DNA of 64,000 bases from Duganella phyllosphaerae (GTDB lineage Bacteria; Pseudomonadota; Gammaproteobacteria; Burkholderiales; Burkholderiaceae_D), in the NCBI RefSeq assembly GCF_001758785.1, contig NZ_LROM01000077.1, forward strand, positions 1 through 64,000, given 5' to 3'. The notes below the pieces were generated by a model, which was not told the origin of the DNA, searched no databases, and worked only from the letters and a program-made list of their open reading frames with translations. This document shows positions 16,386 to 25,719 of the stretch, piece by piece (positions within the stretch are counted from its first letter, which is position 1; each line of letters begins with the position of its first letter). The translations under genes and the position numbers were made by a program.

Positions 16386-17339
16386 CTACCGGGGCGGCAG
16401 CGGCAGGCCTTCGGCATAGGCCAGCCGTTCCAGCGCCTGTTCCATCAGCATGCGGGCGTGCCCGGCGCTGCGCGCCAGGTCCTGGTGCAGCGCGGCGTCG
16501 GCGGCGTTGCGGCTCACGCATTGGGCGCTGTACCGCTCGAAGCTGGTCAACATCAGCAGTATATCCGCCAGGTGGCGCGGGCATTCGCATTCGATGGTGG
16601 TGGAGATGGCGGCCAGGTCGGCCAGCTGCTGGTCAGTCAGGCGGCGTGGCTCGGCCGGTGTGACCGGTGGCGCGGGCGGACGGCCGCCGCCGGCAAAGGC
16701 GGTGGCGCACAGCAGCGCCACTTCGGCGGCGTCGGACGGCGCCCGGGCCACCAGGCAGTCCTGTTCGCGCAGGCGGCGCACGGTGGCGCTGTCGCAAAAA
16801 CGGTAGAGCACCACCACCGCGCGCACCTGCAATGCTGCGCGCGTAGCCATGACCAGCGGCAGGGCATCGGCGTTCATCTCGGACGCTTCGATCAGCAGCA
16901 GGTCGGCGGCCGCGCCGGCCAGCGCTTGCGGCGCCTGTTCGAGGTGCTGGCAACTGGCCACGATGTCGAGCACGGGTGCGGTGCGCACCGCCGCCAGCTG
17001 GCGCGTGAGGGCGCCGCCAGCCACGGCCAGGCGCAACAGGCGCGGTTCGTTTTCCGCCGGTGGCGCCACCCCGGTCAGCGCCAGCAACTCGTCGGTGTCC
17101 AGCCGCGCCACGGTGGAAATCGCATGGCCCTGGTCCACCGCGCGCTTGAGCAGGCCGAGCCGGCGCACCTGTTCGGACGAATACAGGCGCTGGCCGCGCG
17201 GCGAGCGGCCGGCGTCGGACACGCCGTAACGCCGCTCCCACACGCGCAGCGTCTCTACCGGCAGGCCGGCCAGGCGCGCAGCCACGCCGCTGCGGTAGCC
17301 GGCGCCGGTGCTGGTCGAATTGTCGTCGGAGTCTGCCAC
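16386..17339 (-). CDS. MerR-family regulator of the LitR/CarH light-response type, without canonical B12 motif
   Basis: This 317-residue regulator has an N-terminal MerR helix-turn-helix at about 15-85 with the VWERRYGV signature typical of CarH/LitR proteins (RSGVAARLAGLPVETLRVW, RGQRLYSSEQV). The C-terminal part looks like a degenerate cobalamin-binding Rossmann fold (LLLIEASEMNADALPLVMAT, VRAVVVLYRF) but shows no recognisable histidine motif for B12. This resembles the LitR subclass that relies on a separate photoreceptor. I chose GTG 17339, preceded by AAGGA at good spacing; an ATG at 17381 lacks one. It heads the folE-BLUF-photolyase operon and is divergent from the FAD oxidoreductase, so it probably controls both. 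Confidence 0.82.
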   Translation of the reverse strand: MADSDDNSTSTGAGYRSGVAARLAGLPVETLRVWERRYGVSDAGRSPRGQRLYSSEQVRRLGLLKRAVDQGHAISTVARLDTDELLALTGVAPPAENEPRLLRLAVAGGALTRQLAAVRTAPVLDIVASCQHLEQAPQALAGAAADLLLIEASEMNADALPLVMATRAALQVRAVVVLYRFCDSATVRRLREQDCLVARAPSDAAEVALLCATAFAGGGRPPAPPVTPAEPRRLTDQQLADLAAISTTIECECPRHLADILLMLTSFERYSAQCVSRNAADAALHQDLARSAGHARMLMEQALERLAYAEGLPLPPR

Positions 17340-17411
17340 AGTGGTCCTTGTTGATCGATGGCCGCATTTTAACAGTTTCATGCCTGTGAGCCATTTTGTC
17401 CCGGTATTGAA

Positions 17412-17463
17412 CCGCTTTAGCGGGCTGTATAGGCGCATGAGGCGGCAAGCGGGTCAGTATACT
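17412..17463. promoter_or_regulatory. Divergent control region of the light cluster
   Basis: The 160 bases between the MerR-family gene and the oxidoreductase gene hold a small palindrome, CCGC-TTTA-GCGG (17412-17423), and a good -10 for the rightward gene, TATACT (17458-17463). No consensus -35 stands in front of it, as expected for a promoter needing a MerR-type activator or an alternative sigma factor. Confidence 0.4.
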
Positions 17464-17499
17464 GGGACATCGATAGAACATGCAACCAAGGAGTTCAAC

Positions 17500-18573
17500 A
17501 TGATAGCTACCCGACCAAACATCGCGGTGATCGGCGCGGGCCTGGCCGGCCTGTCGTGCGCGCGCCATTTACAGGACGCCGGCTGCCGCGTAACGGTATT
17601 CGACAAGGCGCGCGGTCCTGGTGGGCGCATGAGCACGCGCCGGGGTGACGACTGGCAGTGCGACCACGGCGCCCAGTATTTTACGGTGCGCGACAACCGT
17701 TTCCGCGACGAGGTGGCGCGCTGGGAGACCGCCGGTGTGGCGGCGCTGTGGGAGCCGAGGCTGGCCGTGCTGGAGGCAGATGGCAGCGTCGCGCGCAAAG
17801 CGCCCGACAGCACCGCGCGCTTCGTCGGCTTACCGCGCATGAGCGCACCGGCCGGCTGGCTGGCGGCCAATCTGCGGGTGCACAGCGGCTACACCATCGT
17901 CGACATGCAACACGACCGCGCCGGCTGGCGCCTGCACAGCAAGGAACACGGCGTGCACGACGACCGCTACGACGCCGTGGTGCTGGCGATCCCGGCGCCG
18001 CAGGCCACCGTGCTGCTGCAGCCCCTGCTGCCGCTCACCGCCCGGCAAACCGTCACCGACATGCTGCCTTGCTGGACCCTGATGTTGCGCTACCGCACGC
18101 CCGGAATCCGCTTTGCGCCCGGCTACGACGCCGCTTTCGTCAACCACGGGCCACTCGGCTGGATCGCCCGCGACGGTTCCAAGCCCGGCCGCCAGGGCAG
18201 CGAGACGTGGGTGTTGCAGGCCACTGCCGGCTGGAGCGCGCAGCACCTGGAAGACGACAGCGACAGCGTGATCGCCGCACTGCTGGCCGCGTTTGCGGCG
18301 CTGGGCGCGCCGCCGCCTGACGAGGTGACTGCGCACCGCTGGCGGTATGCCAGGGCCGGGGGCCAACAAGACAACGGGCAAGCAATCCAGCAAAACCACG
18401 TGGACGAAGACGGTGAATCCGCAGTGCTGCGCGAGGCCATCTGGCTGCCGGCGGTACGGGTGGGCGTGTGCGGCGACTGGCTGGCCGGCGGCCGCGTGGA
18501 AGACGCATGGCTCAGCGGCCGGACGCTGGCGGCGCAGGTGCTCGCCAGCATGGCCTGCGCCGCATCTTCTTGA
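17500..18573 (+). CDS. FAD-dependent amine-oxidase-like oxidoreductase (renalase-like)
   Basis: This 357-residue flavoprotein binds FAD through an N-terminal Rossmann motif (IAVIGAGLAGLSCARHL) and GPGGRMSTRR. The family includes renalase, which oxidises isomeric NAD(P)H forms; HGAQYFTVRD and VGVCGDWLAGGRVEDAWLSG are typical of it. No signal peptide is present. AAGGAG at 17488-17493 fixes the start; in-frame sequence upstream of 17500 runs into the divergent promoter. Being divergent from the LitR-like regulator, it belongs to the light-response set, where such oxidoreductases often accompany photolyase genes. Confidence 0.85.
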   Translation: MIATRPNIAVIGAGLAGLSCARHLQDAGCRVTVFDKARGPGGRMSTRRGDDWQCDHGAQYFTVRDNRFRDEVARWETAGVAALWEPRLAVLEADGSVARKAPDSTARFVGLPRMSAPAGWLAANLRVHSGYTIVDMQHDRAGWRLHSKEHGVHDDRYDAVVLAIPAPQATVLLQPLLPLTARQTVTDMLPCWTLMLRYRTPGIRFAPGYDAAFVNHGPLGWIARDGSKPGRQGSETWVLQATAGWSAQHLEDDSDSVIAALLAAFAALGAPPPDEVTAHRWRYARAGGQQDNGQAIQQNHVDEDGESAVLREAIWLPAVRVGVCGDWLAGGRVEDAWLSGRTLAAQVLASMACAASS

Positions 18574-18588
18574 CGCACAGGATTACCC

Positions 18589-20790
18589 CTACAGCGTCGC
18601 GATCACCGCCAGCAGCGCATCGAGGTCGAGCGGCTTGACAAAATAATGGTCGAAGCCGGCCGCCTTGGAGATCTCGCGGTCTTCGCGGCGGCCATAGCCG
18701 GACACCGCCACCAGCGTGGCGTGCTTGCTGGCGCCCAGCATGCGCAGGCCGCGCGCCAGGTCGTTGCCGTTCAGGTCGGGCAGGCCGATGTCGAGCAGGC
18801 ATAGTTGCGGTTCGAGCCGCTGCGCCGCCTCCAGCCCGCCGTGCGCGGTGTGCGCCACCACCACCTCGTGACCTGCCGCTTCGAGCAGCAGTTGCAGCGT
18901 TTGGGCGGCATCGACGTTGTCGTCCACCACCAGCACGCGCAGCAGCGAACCGGTGGCGCTGACGGGCTTGGTCGCCACTGGCACCACTTGCGCTTCGGTG
19001 GCTGGCAGCACGATGGAAAACGTGCTGCCTTGGCGTTCGCCGCCACTGTCCACCGTCACCGTGCCGCCGTGCAGCTCCACCAGCATTTTCACCAGCGCCA
19101 GTCCAAGTCCCAGGCCACCCTCGGACCGGTCGGAGCTGCGGTCGGCCTGGGCGAACAGTTCGAACACGCGACCGCGCAGTTCGTGGGACATGCCGATGCC
19201 GTTGTCGCGCACCTGCAGCCGTACATTGCCTTCGTCCTCCTGCACCCGTAGCACGATCTCGCCACCGCTGGGCGTGTACTTGGCGGCGTTGTTGAGCACA
19301 TTGACCAGGACCTGCACCAGCCGCTTGTGGTCGCCCATCACCTGCAATGGCTGTTCCGGCATCACCAGTTCGAAGCGGTGCTGGCGTGCGCGCATCATGG
19401 GTTCGGCCTGTTCCACGGCGTCCGCCACGACGGCGGCCACGTTCAATGGCGCGCGCGTGATCGTCACCAGCCCGCGGGTGACGCGCGAAACGTCGAGCAG
19501 GTCGTCGATCAGGCGCGTCATGTGGTTCACCTGGCGCACGATGATGTCAGCGGTGCGGTCCACGGCGGCCGGCGAGGCGTTGCCGCTACGTAGTAGCTGG
19601 GCGCCGGCGCTGATCGGCGCCAGCGGGTTGCGCAGCTCGTGCGCCAGCATGGCCAAAAACTCGTCCTTGCGCTGGTCGGCCAGGCGCAGCTGCGCCTCGG
19701 CTTTCAGGTGCTGGCGCTCCTTGTCCTGCAAGGCGGCGGCCATGGCGTCGAGCGCGCGCGCCAGTTCGCTGATTTCTTCCTTGCCGTAGGCGATGCCGCT
19801 GCGCGCACCCAGCGATCCGGAGGCGATGCTGTTGGCGGTGGTGGCCAGCATTTTCACGCGGCGCAGCACCAGCACGTCGCCCACGAACCACGCGGCCAGC
19901 ATGGCCAGCACCAGCGTCACGGCCAGCGCCAGCAGGTCCATCACCTGGTCGCGGCGGGCCACGGCGGTAATGTCCGCCACCGGGATGCCGATGGTGACGG
20001 TGTAGTCGGTCAGGCCGTTGTTGCCCACGCGGGCGAAGCGGTGCAGCCGCTCCACGCCATCGGGGCCGGTGAGCTGCACCGGTTTGCCCGGCTCGCCCGC
20101 CATGGCGGCGCGCAGCTCGGGCCAGACCGGCTTGCCGAACCACTGCTCCGGGTTCGGCTTGCGGGCGATGATCTTGCCTTCCGAGTCAGCCGTCATCAGC
20201 ACCGAGCCCGGTGGCAGCTGGATGTCGGCGACAAAGCGATCGAGCTTGGTCAGGTCCATGGCGGCAAACACCACGCCGCGCACCTGCTCGTCGTCGTCGA
20301 GGATGGGGTAGGTGAGGTTGACCGTGTGCTTCTGGATCACGCGGCCGAAAATATAGCCGCCGGCGACGAAGCGCTTGAGGTGCACGGCGCGCCGGAAGTG
20401 CGAGCGGTCGCGCAGGTTGACCTGTCCCGACGACGGGATGGCGGTGCAGTTGACGTCGCCGTTCAACTGGATCACGCCAAAGTTGGCGTAGTCGCCGTTC
20501 TGGCGCTGGATGCTGTCGAGCAGGTTGTTGCAGCGGGCCTGGTCTTTCATCAGGTCGGGCACACTGGCCAGGTCGCGCAGGATCTGGCGCGCGCTTTCGA
20601 TCGACTGCGCTTCGTTGGCGGCGGCCAGGTTGGTCAGGCGTTGCAGGTTTTCCTCGGCCACGCTGATGGCGTGGTCATGCTCGCGGATGCCGCTGATGAT
20701 CGTCATCACGGCGATCGGGGCGATCGCCAGCGCCACCAGCAGCAGCAGGCGTCCGCGCAGGCTGTTGAGGCTGAAGAGCAGGAACGCCAT
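18589..20790 (-). CDS. Membrane hybrid sensor histidine kinase with receiver domain
   Basis: This 733-residue kinase has a transmembrane helix at about 12-33 and a periplasmic Cache-like sensor up to about 280 ([30 protein letters not shown]). A second transmembrane helix lies at about 283-305, followed by HAMP. The HisKA domain has His384 in AHELRNP. A catalytic ATPase domain follows with [15 protein letters not shown] and [11 protein letters not shown]-terminal receiver has Asp667 in LLDIGLPD. It signals through phosphotransfer, but no partner phosphotransfer protein is nearby. The gene begins three bases after the aminotransferase-like gene, so the two are one transcription unit. Confidence 0.92.
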   Translation of the reverse strand: MAFLLFSLNSLRGRLLLLVALAIAPIAVMTIISGIREHDHAISVAEENLQRLTNLAAANEAQSIESARQILRDLASVPDLMKDQARCNNLLDSIQRQNGDYANFGVIQLNGDVNCTAIPSSGQVNLRDRSHFRRAVHLKRFVAGGYIFGRVIQKHTVNLTYPILDDDEQVRGVVFAAMDLTKLDRFVADIQLPPGSVLMTADSEGKIIARKPNPEQWFGKPVWPELRAAMAGEPGKPVQLTGPDGVERLHRFARVGNNGLTDYTVTIGIPVADITAVARRDQVMDLLALAVTLVLAMLAAWFVGDVLVLRRVKMLATTANSIASGSLGARSGIAYGKEEISELARALDAMAAALQDKERQHLKAEAQLRLADQRKDEFLAMLAHELRNPLAPISAGAQLLRSGNASPAAVDRTADIIVRQVNHMTRLIDDLLDVSRVTRGLVTITRAPLNVAAVVADAVEQAEPMMRARQHRFELVMPEQPLQVMGDHKRLVQVLVNVLNNAAKYTPSGGEIVLRVQEDEGNVRLQVRDNGIGMSHELRGRVFELFAQADRSSDRSEGGLGLGLALVKMLVELHGGTVTVDSGGERQGSTFSIVLPATEAQVVPVATKPVSATGSLLRVLVVDDNVDAAQTLQLLLEAAGHEVVVAHTAHGGLEAAQRLEPQLCLLDIGLPDLNGNDLARGLRMLGASKHATLVAVSGYGRREDREISKAAGFDHYFVKPLDLDALLAVIATL

Positions 20791-20793
20791 CGT

Positions 20794-21954
20794 TCAACGG
20801 CCGCCGTGGCGCTGGTTGCCGAAAGCGATGATGGCCTGCACGCCGCGCCGCAAGGTGGCGACGTCGTCGGCGATGAAGCCGATGCGCAGGTAGCCGGGTA
20901 CGCCCAGGGCGTCGCCGGGCATCACCGCCACCGCGTGTTCGGCCAGCAGCTGCTCGGACGCAGCCACCGTGTCCAGCCCGAGCGGCGCGACGTCGAGCCA
21001 CAGGTACGGGCCCGAGGCCGGTGTGCGCACTGTCAGCCAGGGCAGGTTGGCGGTCAGGTCCAGCACCAGGTCGCGCCGGGCGCGGTAGTCGGCCAGCATG
21101 GCCTTCGACTCGGGCGTGTCGTCCGACTCGAAGGCGGCCGCCAGCGCCAGCTGGATCAGCATCGGCGCGGCGGCGGTGATCGGTCCCTGCACGGTTTCCA
21201 TGGCCGCCACCAGTGGCGCCGGGGCTACTGCGAAACCGGCGCGCCAGCCCATCATGGCATAGCTTTGCGACGCCGAGAACAGCGTGACCACACCCAGCTC
21301 GCGCCAGTCGGGGCGCGCCGCCAGGCTTTGGTGGACGCCGTCGAACACCAGTTTTTCGTAGCTCTCGTCGACGATGGCGCGGGTGCCGGTCTTGCGCAGC
21401 CAGGCGGCGATGCACGCGAGTTCCGTGGCCGCCAGCAGGGCGCCGGTGGGGTTGTGCGGATTATTGAGGATCAGGATCCTGGCCGGTGGCAGGCTGTCGA
21501 GCAGCTCGGTGGTGATCTGGCTCGGCAGATCGACCAGGATCGGCTTGAGGCCCAGCAGTTCGCTGGTGGCCACGTACGCCGGCCAGTATGGCTTGAAAAT
21601 GATCACCGCGTCACCGGGATCGGCCATCACGTACAGCGCCTGGTACAGCGCCTGCTTGGCGCCGTTGGTGACCAGGATGTCGGCTGGCGCGGCGTCGATG
21701 CCGTTCTCGCGCCCGACCCGGGCGGCCAGCCGGGCGCGCACGCCGGCGTCGCCACCGACTGCGGTGTAGGGCAGGGCGGGGCGCTGCAGCGCCTCGTGCA
21801 TGGCAGCGAGGACGGCGGGCGGTGCGGGGAAATGCGAGATGGCGATGGAAAAATCGATGACGTGCTCACCGCGGTCCTTCATGGCGTCCACCCGGCCGTG
21901 CATGGCGGTGGTGGCGAGTGGTCGGGACTTCGCGATGCGACGGGAAATTTCCAT
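20794..21954 (-). CDS. Class I aminotransferase fold lacking the PLP lysine
   Basis: This 386-residue protein matches fold-type I aminotransferases over its whole length: DILVTNGAKQALYQAL, the NNPHNPTG loop, VDESYEKLVF (the PLP-contacting Asp and Tyr), MGWRAGFAV and the substrate Arg in YLRIGF. The position of the Schiff-base lysine is glutamine: SASQSYAMMGWRAG where relatives have SK-x-x-AMTGWR. That is Gln230, codon CAA at 21265-21267. A PLP transaminase cannot work normally without it, so the protein may be inactive, use another chemistry, or act as a ligand-binding regulator. I used ATG 21954; a TTG at 21963 is possible. It lies three bases before a hybrid kinase gene. Confidence 0.85.
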   Translation of the reverse strand: MEISRRIAKSRPLATTAMHGRVDAMKDRGEHVIDFSIAISHFPAPPAVLAAMHEALQRPALPYTAVGGDAGVRARLAARVGRENGIDAAPADILVTNGAKQALYQALYVMADPGDAVIIFKPYWPAYVATSELLGLKPILVDLPSQITTELLDSLPPARILILNNPHNPTGALLAATELACIAAWLRKTGTRAIVDESYEKLVFDGVHQSLAARPDWRELGVVTLFSASQSYAMMGWRAGFAVAPAPLVAAMETVQGPITAAAPMLIQLALAAAFESDDTPESKAMLADYRARRDLVLDLTANLPWLTVRTPASGPYLWLDVAPLGLDTVAASEQLLAEHAVAVMPGDALGVPGYLRIGFIADDVATLRRGVQAIIAFGNQRHGGR

Positions 21955-21979
21955 AGTGATCAATGACTTATGCGGTTAG

Positions 21980-21995
21980 GTAATAAGTATATTAC
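21980..21995. promoter_or_regulatory. Perfect palindrome between divergent genes
   Basis: GTAATA (21980-21985) and TATTAC (21990-21995) flank AGTA, in an AT-rich patch 26 bases from the aminotransferase-like start and 82 from the livK-like start. It overlaps the likely promoter of the leftward operon, so a dimeric repressor or activator site is plausible. Confidence 0.45.
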
Positions 21996-22076
21996 GTAAA
22001 TAGCTGTGCGGCATCTACTGATGGCAGACTATCTTGTCGGATGGTATCCTAACCGGCTAAATTCGTAAGGAGTTGT

Positions 22077-23246
22077 ATGCCGTACCCAACACACGCACCA
22101 AAAATCGCCCTGGCCGTCGCGCTGGGATTGACAAGCGCCGCCCTTCCGGGACTCGCCAACGCGCAGGACATCATCAAGATCGGCCACGCGGCCGGCACCT
22201 CCGGCACCGCCGCCCACCTGGGCAAGGACAATGAAAACGGCGCCCGCATGGCGGTCGAAGAACTCAACGCCAAGGGCGTGGTCATCGGCGGCAAGAAGTA
22301 CAAGATCGTGCTGCAGGCCGAGGACGATGGATCCGATCCCAAGCAGGGCACGGCCGTGGCGCAAAAACTGGTCGATGCCAAGGTCAATGGCGTGATCGGC
22401 CACCAGGTATCGGGCACCACCATCCCGGCGTCGCGCATTTACTTCAATGCCGGCATTCCGCAGATCTCGCCGTCGGCCAGCAATCCGCAGTACACGCGCC
22501 AGCGCTTCGCGTCGGCGTTCCGCAATATCGCCAACGACGAGCAGCAGGGTGCGGCGCTGGCGCGCTACGCGCTGCAAAACGTCAAGGCCAGGCGCATCGC
22601 CGTGATCGACGATCGCACCGCCTACGGCAAGGGCCTGGCCGATGAATTTTCCAAAAATATCAAGCGCCTGGGACCGGCGGCTGGCGCCGCCATCGTCAGC
22701 ACCCAGTACACCACCGACAAGGCCACCGACTTCAACGCCATCCTGACCACGGTCCGGGCCACCAAGCCGGACCTGGTGTTCTACGGCGGCATGGATGCGG
22801 TAGCCGCGCCGATGCTGCGCCAGATGAAGCAGCTGGGCTTCCCGGTCAAGTTCATGGGCGGCGACGGCATGTGCTCGGATTCGGTGCCGCGCCTGGCCGG
22901 CGACGGCATGAACGACGACCAGGTTTTATGCGCAGAAGCGGGCGGCGTGGCGCCGGCGCAGGAAAAGGCGCTGACCGATTTCAAGGCCGCGTACAAGAAG
23001 CGTTTTGGCGTCGAGGTGCAGACCTATGCGCCGCAAACCTACGACGCCTTGATGACCATGGTCGATGCGATGCAGCAGGCCGGCTCGCCCGACCCGGTCA
23101 AGTATTTGCCTTACCTGGCGAAGATCCACCACAAGGGCGTGACCGGCGATATCTCGTTCGATGCGCGCGGCGACATCAAGGATGGGGCGCTGACCATCTT
23201 CACGTTCCAGAAGGGCAAGCGCGTAAAAGTCGCGGTGGTGAAGTAA
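22077..23246 (+). CDS. Periplasmic branched-chain amino-acid binding protein, LivK-like
   Basis: This 389-residue protein is the substrate-binding component of a branched-chain amino-acid or related ABC importer. A signal peptide ends at about residue 29 (LANAQD), then comes the type I periplasmic-binding fold (IIKIGHAAGTSGTAAHLGKD, GVIGHQVSGTTIPASRIY, RRIAVIDDRTAYGKGLADEF). TAAGGAG precedes the ATG at seven bases. No permease or ATPase genes follow; a strong terminator does. It is therefore a stand-alone binding protein that must share a transporter encoded elsewhere. True ligand unknown. Confidence 0.9.
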   Translation: MPYPTHAPKIALAVALGLTSAALPGLANAQDIIKIGHAAGTSGTAAHLGKDNENGARMAVEELNAKGVVIGGKKYKIVLQAEDDGSDPKQGTAVAQKLVDAKVNGVIGHQVSGTTIPASRIYFNAGIPQISPSASNPQYTRQRFASAFRNIANDEQQGAALARYALQNVKARRIAVIDDRTAYGKGLADEFSKNIKRLGPAAGAAIVSTQYTTDKATDFNAILTTVRATKPDLVFYGGMDAVAAPMLRQMKQLGFPVKFMGGDGMCSDSVPRLAGDGMNDDQVLCAEAGGVAPAQEKALTDFKAAYKKRFGVEVQTYAPQTYDALMTMVDAMQQAGSPDPVKYLPYLAKIHHKGVTGDISFDARGDIKDGALTIFTFQKGKRVKVAVVK

Positions 23247-23263
23247 TCGTGGAGATATGAAAG

Positions 23264-23298
23264 ACGCCCGGCGGCTGTGAAGCCCCGGGCGTTTTTTT
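23264..23298 (+). terminator. Intrinsic terminator after the livK-like gene
   Basis: The stem ACGCCCGG/CCGGGCGT continues into GGCT/AGCC with one bulged base and a GTGA tetraloop, followed directly by seven T. It ends the rightward binding-protein gene and lies just beyond the convergent TonB receptor stop; on the other strand the T-tract is poor. Confidence 0.9.
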
Positions 23299-23305
23299 GT
23301 ATCGG

Positions 23306-25573
23306 TCAAGCGCCGGGCGGGCCAAAGCCGCCGGGACCGGGACCGCCAGGTCCGCCCGGACCACCGGGACGCGGACGGAAGCCGCCTTCACCTTCGCTAC
23401 GGTTGCTGTTGACCCCACCGAAGCGGTACGACAGGCCCACGTAAAACACGCGGCCGTCGAAGCGGCGCGTGCTGGTTTCGCGCAGCGTGGTGCTGTTGAC
23501 GATGGTTTCCATCTTGTTGCGGTCGAAGATGTCGGTGACGTTGGCCACCAGGTTCCACTGGCTGCTCAAAGCATGGCGCACGCTCATGTTGACGGTATTG
23601 TTGGGCGAGCGGTAGCCCTGGCCCGACAGCGTTTTGCCCTGCATTTGCAGCGCCAGTTGCACTTGCGTGGCGGTGGTCATCTGCCAGTTCAGGCGCGCGC
23701 GGCCGCTGAGCGAATTGGCGGTGCGGCTGGTGACGACGCCCGCTTCATCCTGCGAGCGCTGCTGGCTGCGCATCAGGTTGCCGCTGGTATTGAGCGTGAG
23801 CGTGGGCGTGAGCTTGCCGCTGACGGTAAATTCCAGGCCGCTCGAGTGGCTGCCTTCGCCGTTCTGGCGCGTGGTGAGCAGCACGTTGTCGGCGATGAAG
23901 TAGCGGTAGTCGACGATGGCGTCGGTGTCGCGGCGGTAGTAGCCGCGCAGGTTGGTCTCCAGGCCGCCGAACTTGGTCTCGTAACCGACCTCGAACGAAT
24001 CGGTCTTGGTCGGTTTCAGGTCCGGGTTGCCGGATGAGACGTTGAATTCGTCGCGGTAGGTCACGTACGGATTGAGATCGTTGGCCTGCGGACGGCGCAG
24101 GCGGCGCGCGTAGGCAAAGCGCAGATTGGCGTCGTCCGAGACCTTATAGGTCGCGAACATGCTCGGAATGAAGTTGATGTAGCTGTTCTTTGCCTCGATG
24201 CCGCTGGTGACCTGGTGGATGTCCATGTCGGTGTGCTCGGTGCGCACGCCGCCCAGCAGGCCCCAGCGCTCGGACAGGCGCATCTGGTAGGTCCCGTAGA
24301 GGGCCAGCACGGTTTCCTCGATATCGAAGCGGTTGGTGCGCGACGGATTGATGATCGCGATATTCGTGACCGGGTCGATGTCGGTGTAGAGCGTGTCGAA
24401 ATTGTTCGTGGTGCGCGCCACCTTGTAGCCGACATTGGTGGTGCCGCCCCACAGCGGCCGGCTGTAGTCGCCGGTGAAGTCGATCACGCGCGTGCTGGTG
24501 TCGCTGTGCTGGAATGCGCGCGGGTCGGTGCGGCCGAAATTGTCGGCGCCGGTGGCGTAGTCGCTGGCGTAGCTGGTGTCGCTATCGTTTTCGGATGCCG
24601 ACACGCGAAGGTCGATCTTGAGGGTTTCGCCGGGCAGTTCGCCCTTGTGGTCGTAGCGCGCACCCCAGCCGAAATTTTTGGCGTCGCCGCTGCGCGCGGT
24701 GTTGCGAACGTAGTCGTTGGCGGGCTTGAAGCCGGTGGCGCCGTTCACATAGTGTTCGGTCGAGCGCTGGTCGTTGCCGCGCCCCATGAACGATGCGCTG
24801 CCGGTCAGCGTATCGGACTGGTTCATATTGTAGCTGACGGTGCCGTTGGCGCCGACCATGTCGTTGAGGCCCTTGCTTACCGCATCCTGGGTGCTGGGCA
24901 CGTACTGGCCGGTGCGCGGATCGAGCCGCTCGCGGGTCACCTCGGACGTGGAATTGCGGCCGTCATGGCGTACATTGAGGCCGCCCTGGAAGCCCCAAAG
25001 TCCCTCGTTGTAGCTGCCGTTGACGGCGCTGTTGTAGCGCCCCTCGGTACCGGCGTTGGCGTTGACCGAGCCGAAACCGCCAGGTTTGCGGTTGCGGCGC
25101 ATGACCAGGTTCAGGATCGGACCGCTGCCACCCTCGTTGCCGAACTGCGCGCCGGGGTTGTTGATCACTTCCACCGATTCGATATCGTCGGCTGGCATCG
25201 CTTGCAGCGCCGCGCCGCGGTTCTCGCCCTGCAGCATGGCCGACGGTTTGCCATCGATCATGATCTGCACATTGCTGCTGCCGCGCAGCGACACCGTGCC
25301 ATCGGGATCGACCGCCACCGACGGCACGTTGTTCAAGGCGTCGGCAGCGGTGCCGTTGGTGCTCGAGACATCGGACTTGACGTCGTACACCTGGCGGTCG
25401 ATGCGGTTGGTGGGGCGCTCTGCCGCCACCGTCACCGATGGCACCACCTGCGCCTCGTCGGCCTTGACGGCGCCGGGCTTGGCCGCCGGGGCGGCCGCTG
25501 GCGCGGCGGTGGTCTGGGCCAGCGCACACATGGGCGACGTCAGCAGGGAGCAGGTCAGGAGAATCTTTTGCAT
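23306..25573 (-). CDS. TonB-dependent outer-membrane receptor with Gly/Pro-rich C-terminal tail
   Basis: This 755-residue receptor has a signal peptide (about 1-19, ending CALAQ), an Ala/Pro-rich spacer, and a plug domain with VPSVAVDPDGTVSLRGSS and VQIMIDGKP. The large beta-barrel is of the outer-membrane beta-barrel type common in oligopeptide or carbohydrate receptors. No standard TonB box is obvious. The last barrel strand appears to be RVFYVGLSYRFGG, yet about 35 more residues follow, ending in a tail of repeated GGP units. Most such receptors end in an aromatic residue of the last strand, so this extension is unusual. No Shine-Dalgarno is visible before ATG 25573. The ligand is unknown. 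Confidence 0.88.
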   Translation of the reverse strand: MQKILLTCSLLTSPMCALAQTTAAPAAAPAAKPGAVKADEAQVVPSVTVAAERPTNRIDRQVYDVKSDVSSTNGTAADALNNVPSVAVDPDGTVSLRGSSNVQIMIDGKPSAMLQGENRGAALQAMPADDIESVEVINNPGAQFGNEGGSGPILNLVMRRNRKPGGFGSVNANAGTEGRYNSAVNGSYNEGLWGFQGGLNVRHDGRNSTSEVTRERLDPRTGQYVPSTQDAVSKGLNDMVGANGTVSYNMNQSDTLTGSASFMGRGNDQRSTEHYVNGATGFKPANDYVRNTARSGDAKNFGWGARYDHKGELPGETLKIDLRVSASENDSDTSYASDYATGADNFGRTDPRAFQHSDTSTRVIDFTGDYSRPLWGGTTNVGYKVARTTNNFDTLYTDIDPVTNIAIINPSRTNRFDIEETVLALYGTYQMRLSERWGLLGGVRTEHTDMDIHQVTSGIEAKNSYINFIPSMFATYKVSDDANLRFAYARRLRRPQANDLNPYVTYRDEFNVSSGNPDLKPTKTDSFEVGYETKFGGLETNLRGYYRRDTDAIVDYRYFIADNVLLTTRQNGEGSHSSGLEFTVSGKLTPTLTLNTSGNLMRSQQRSQDEAGVVTSRTANSLSGRARLNWQMTTATQVQLALQMQGKTLSGQGYRSPNNTVNMSVRHALSSQWNLVANVTDIFDRNKMETIVNSTTLRETSTRRFDGRVFYVGLSYRFGGVNSNRSEGEGGFRPRPGGPGGPGGPGPGGFGPPGA

Positions 25574-25719
25574 GGGGGAAGTAAATGATGAAAGTAAGCC
25601 AATGCGGCTATTTTACAGAAGCAATGCCTTAATACTTGCCATTTACAATACTTTACTTAGGTGAAGCTGGTGTGAAGTTTGTATCCTGGGAGCTAAAATA
25701 CCGGAAAGGAGATTCAACC

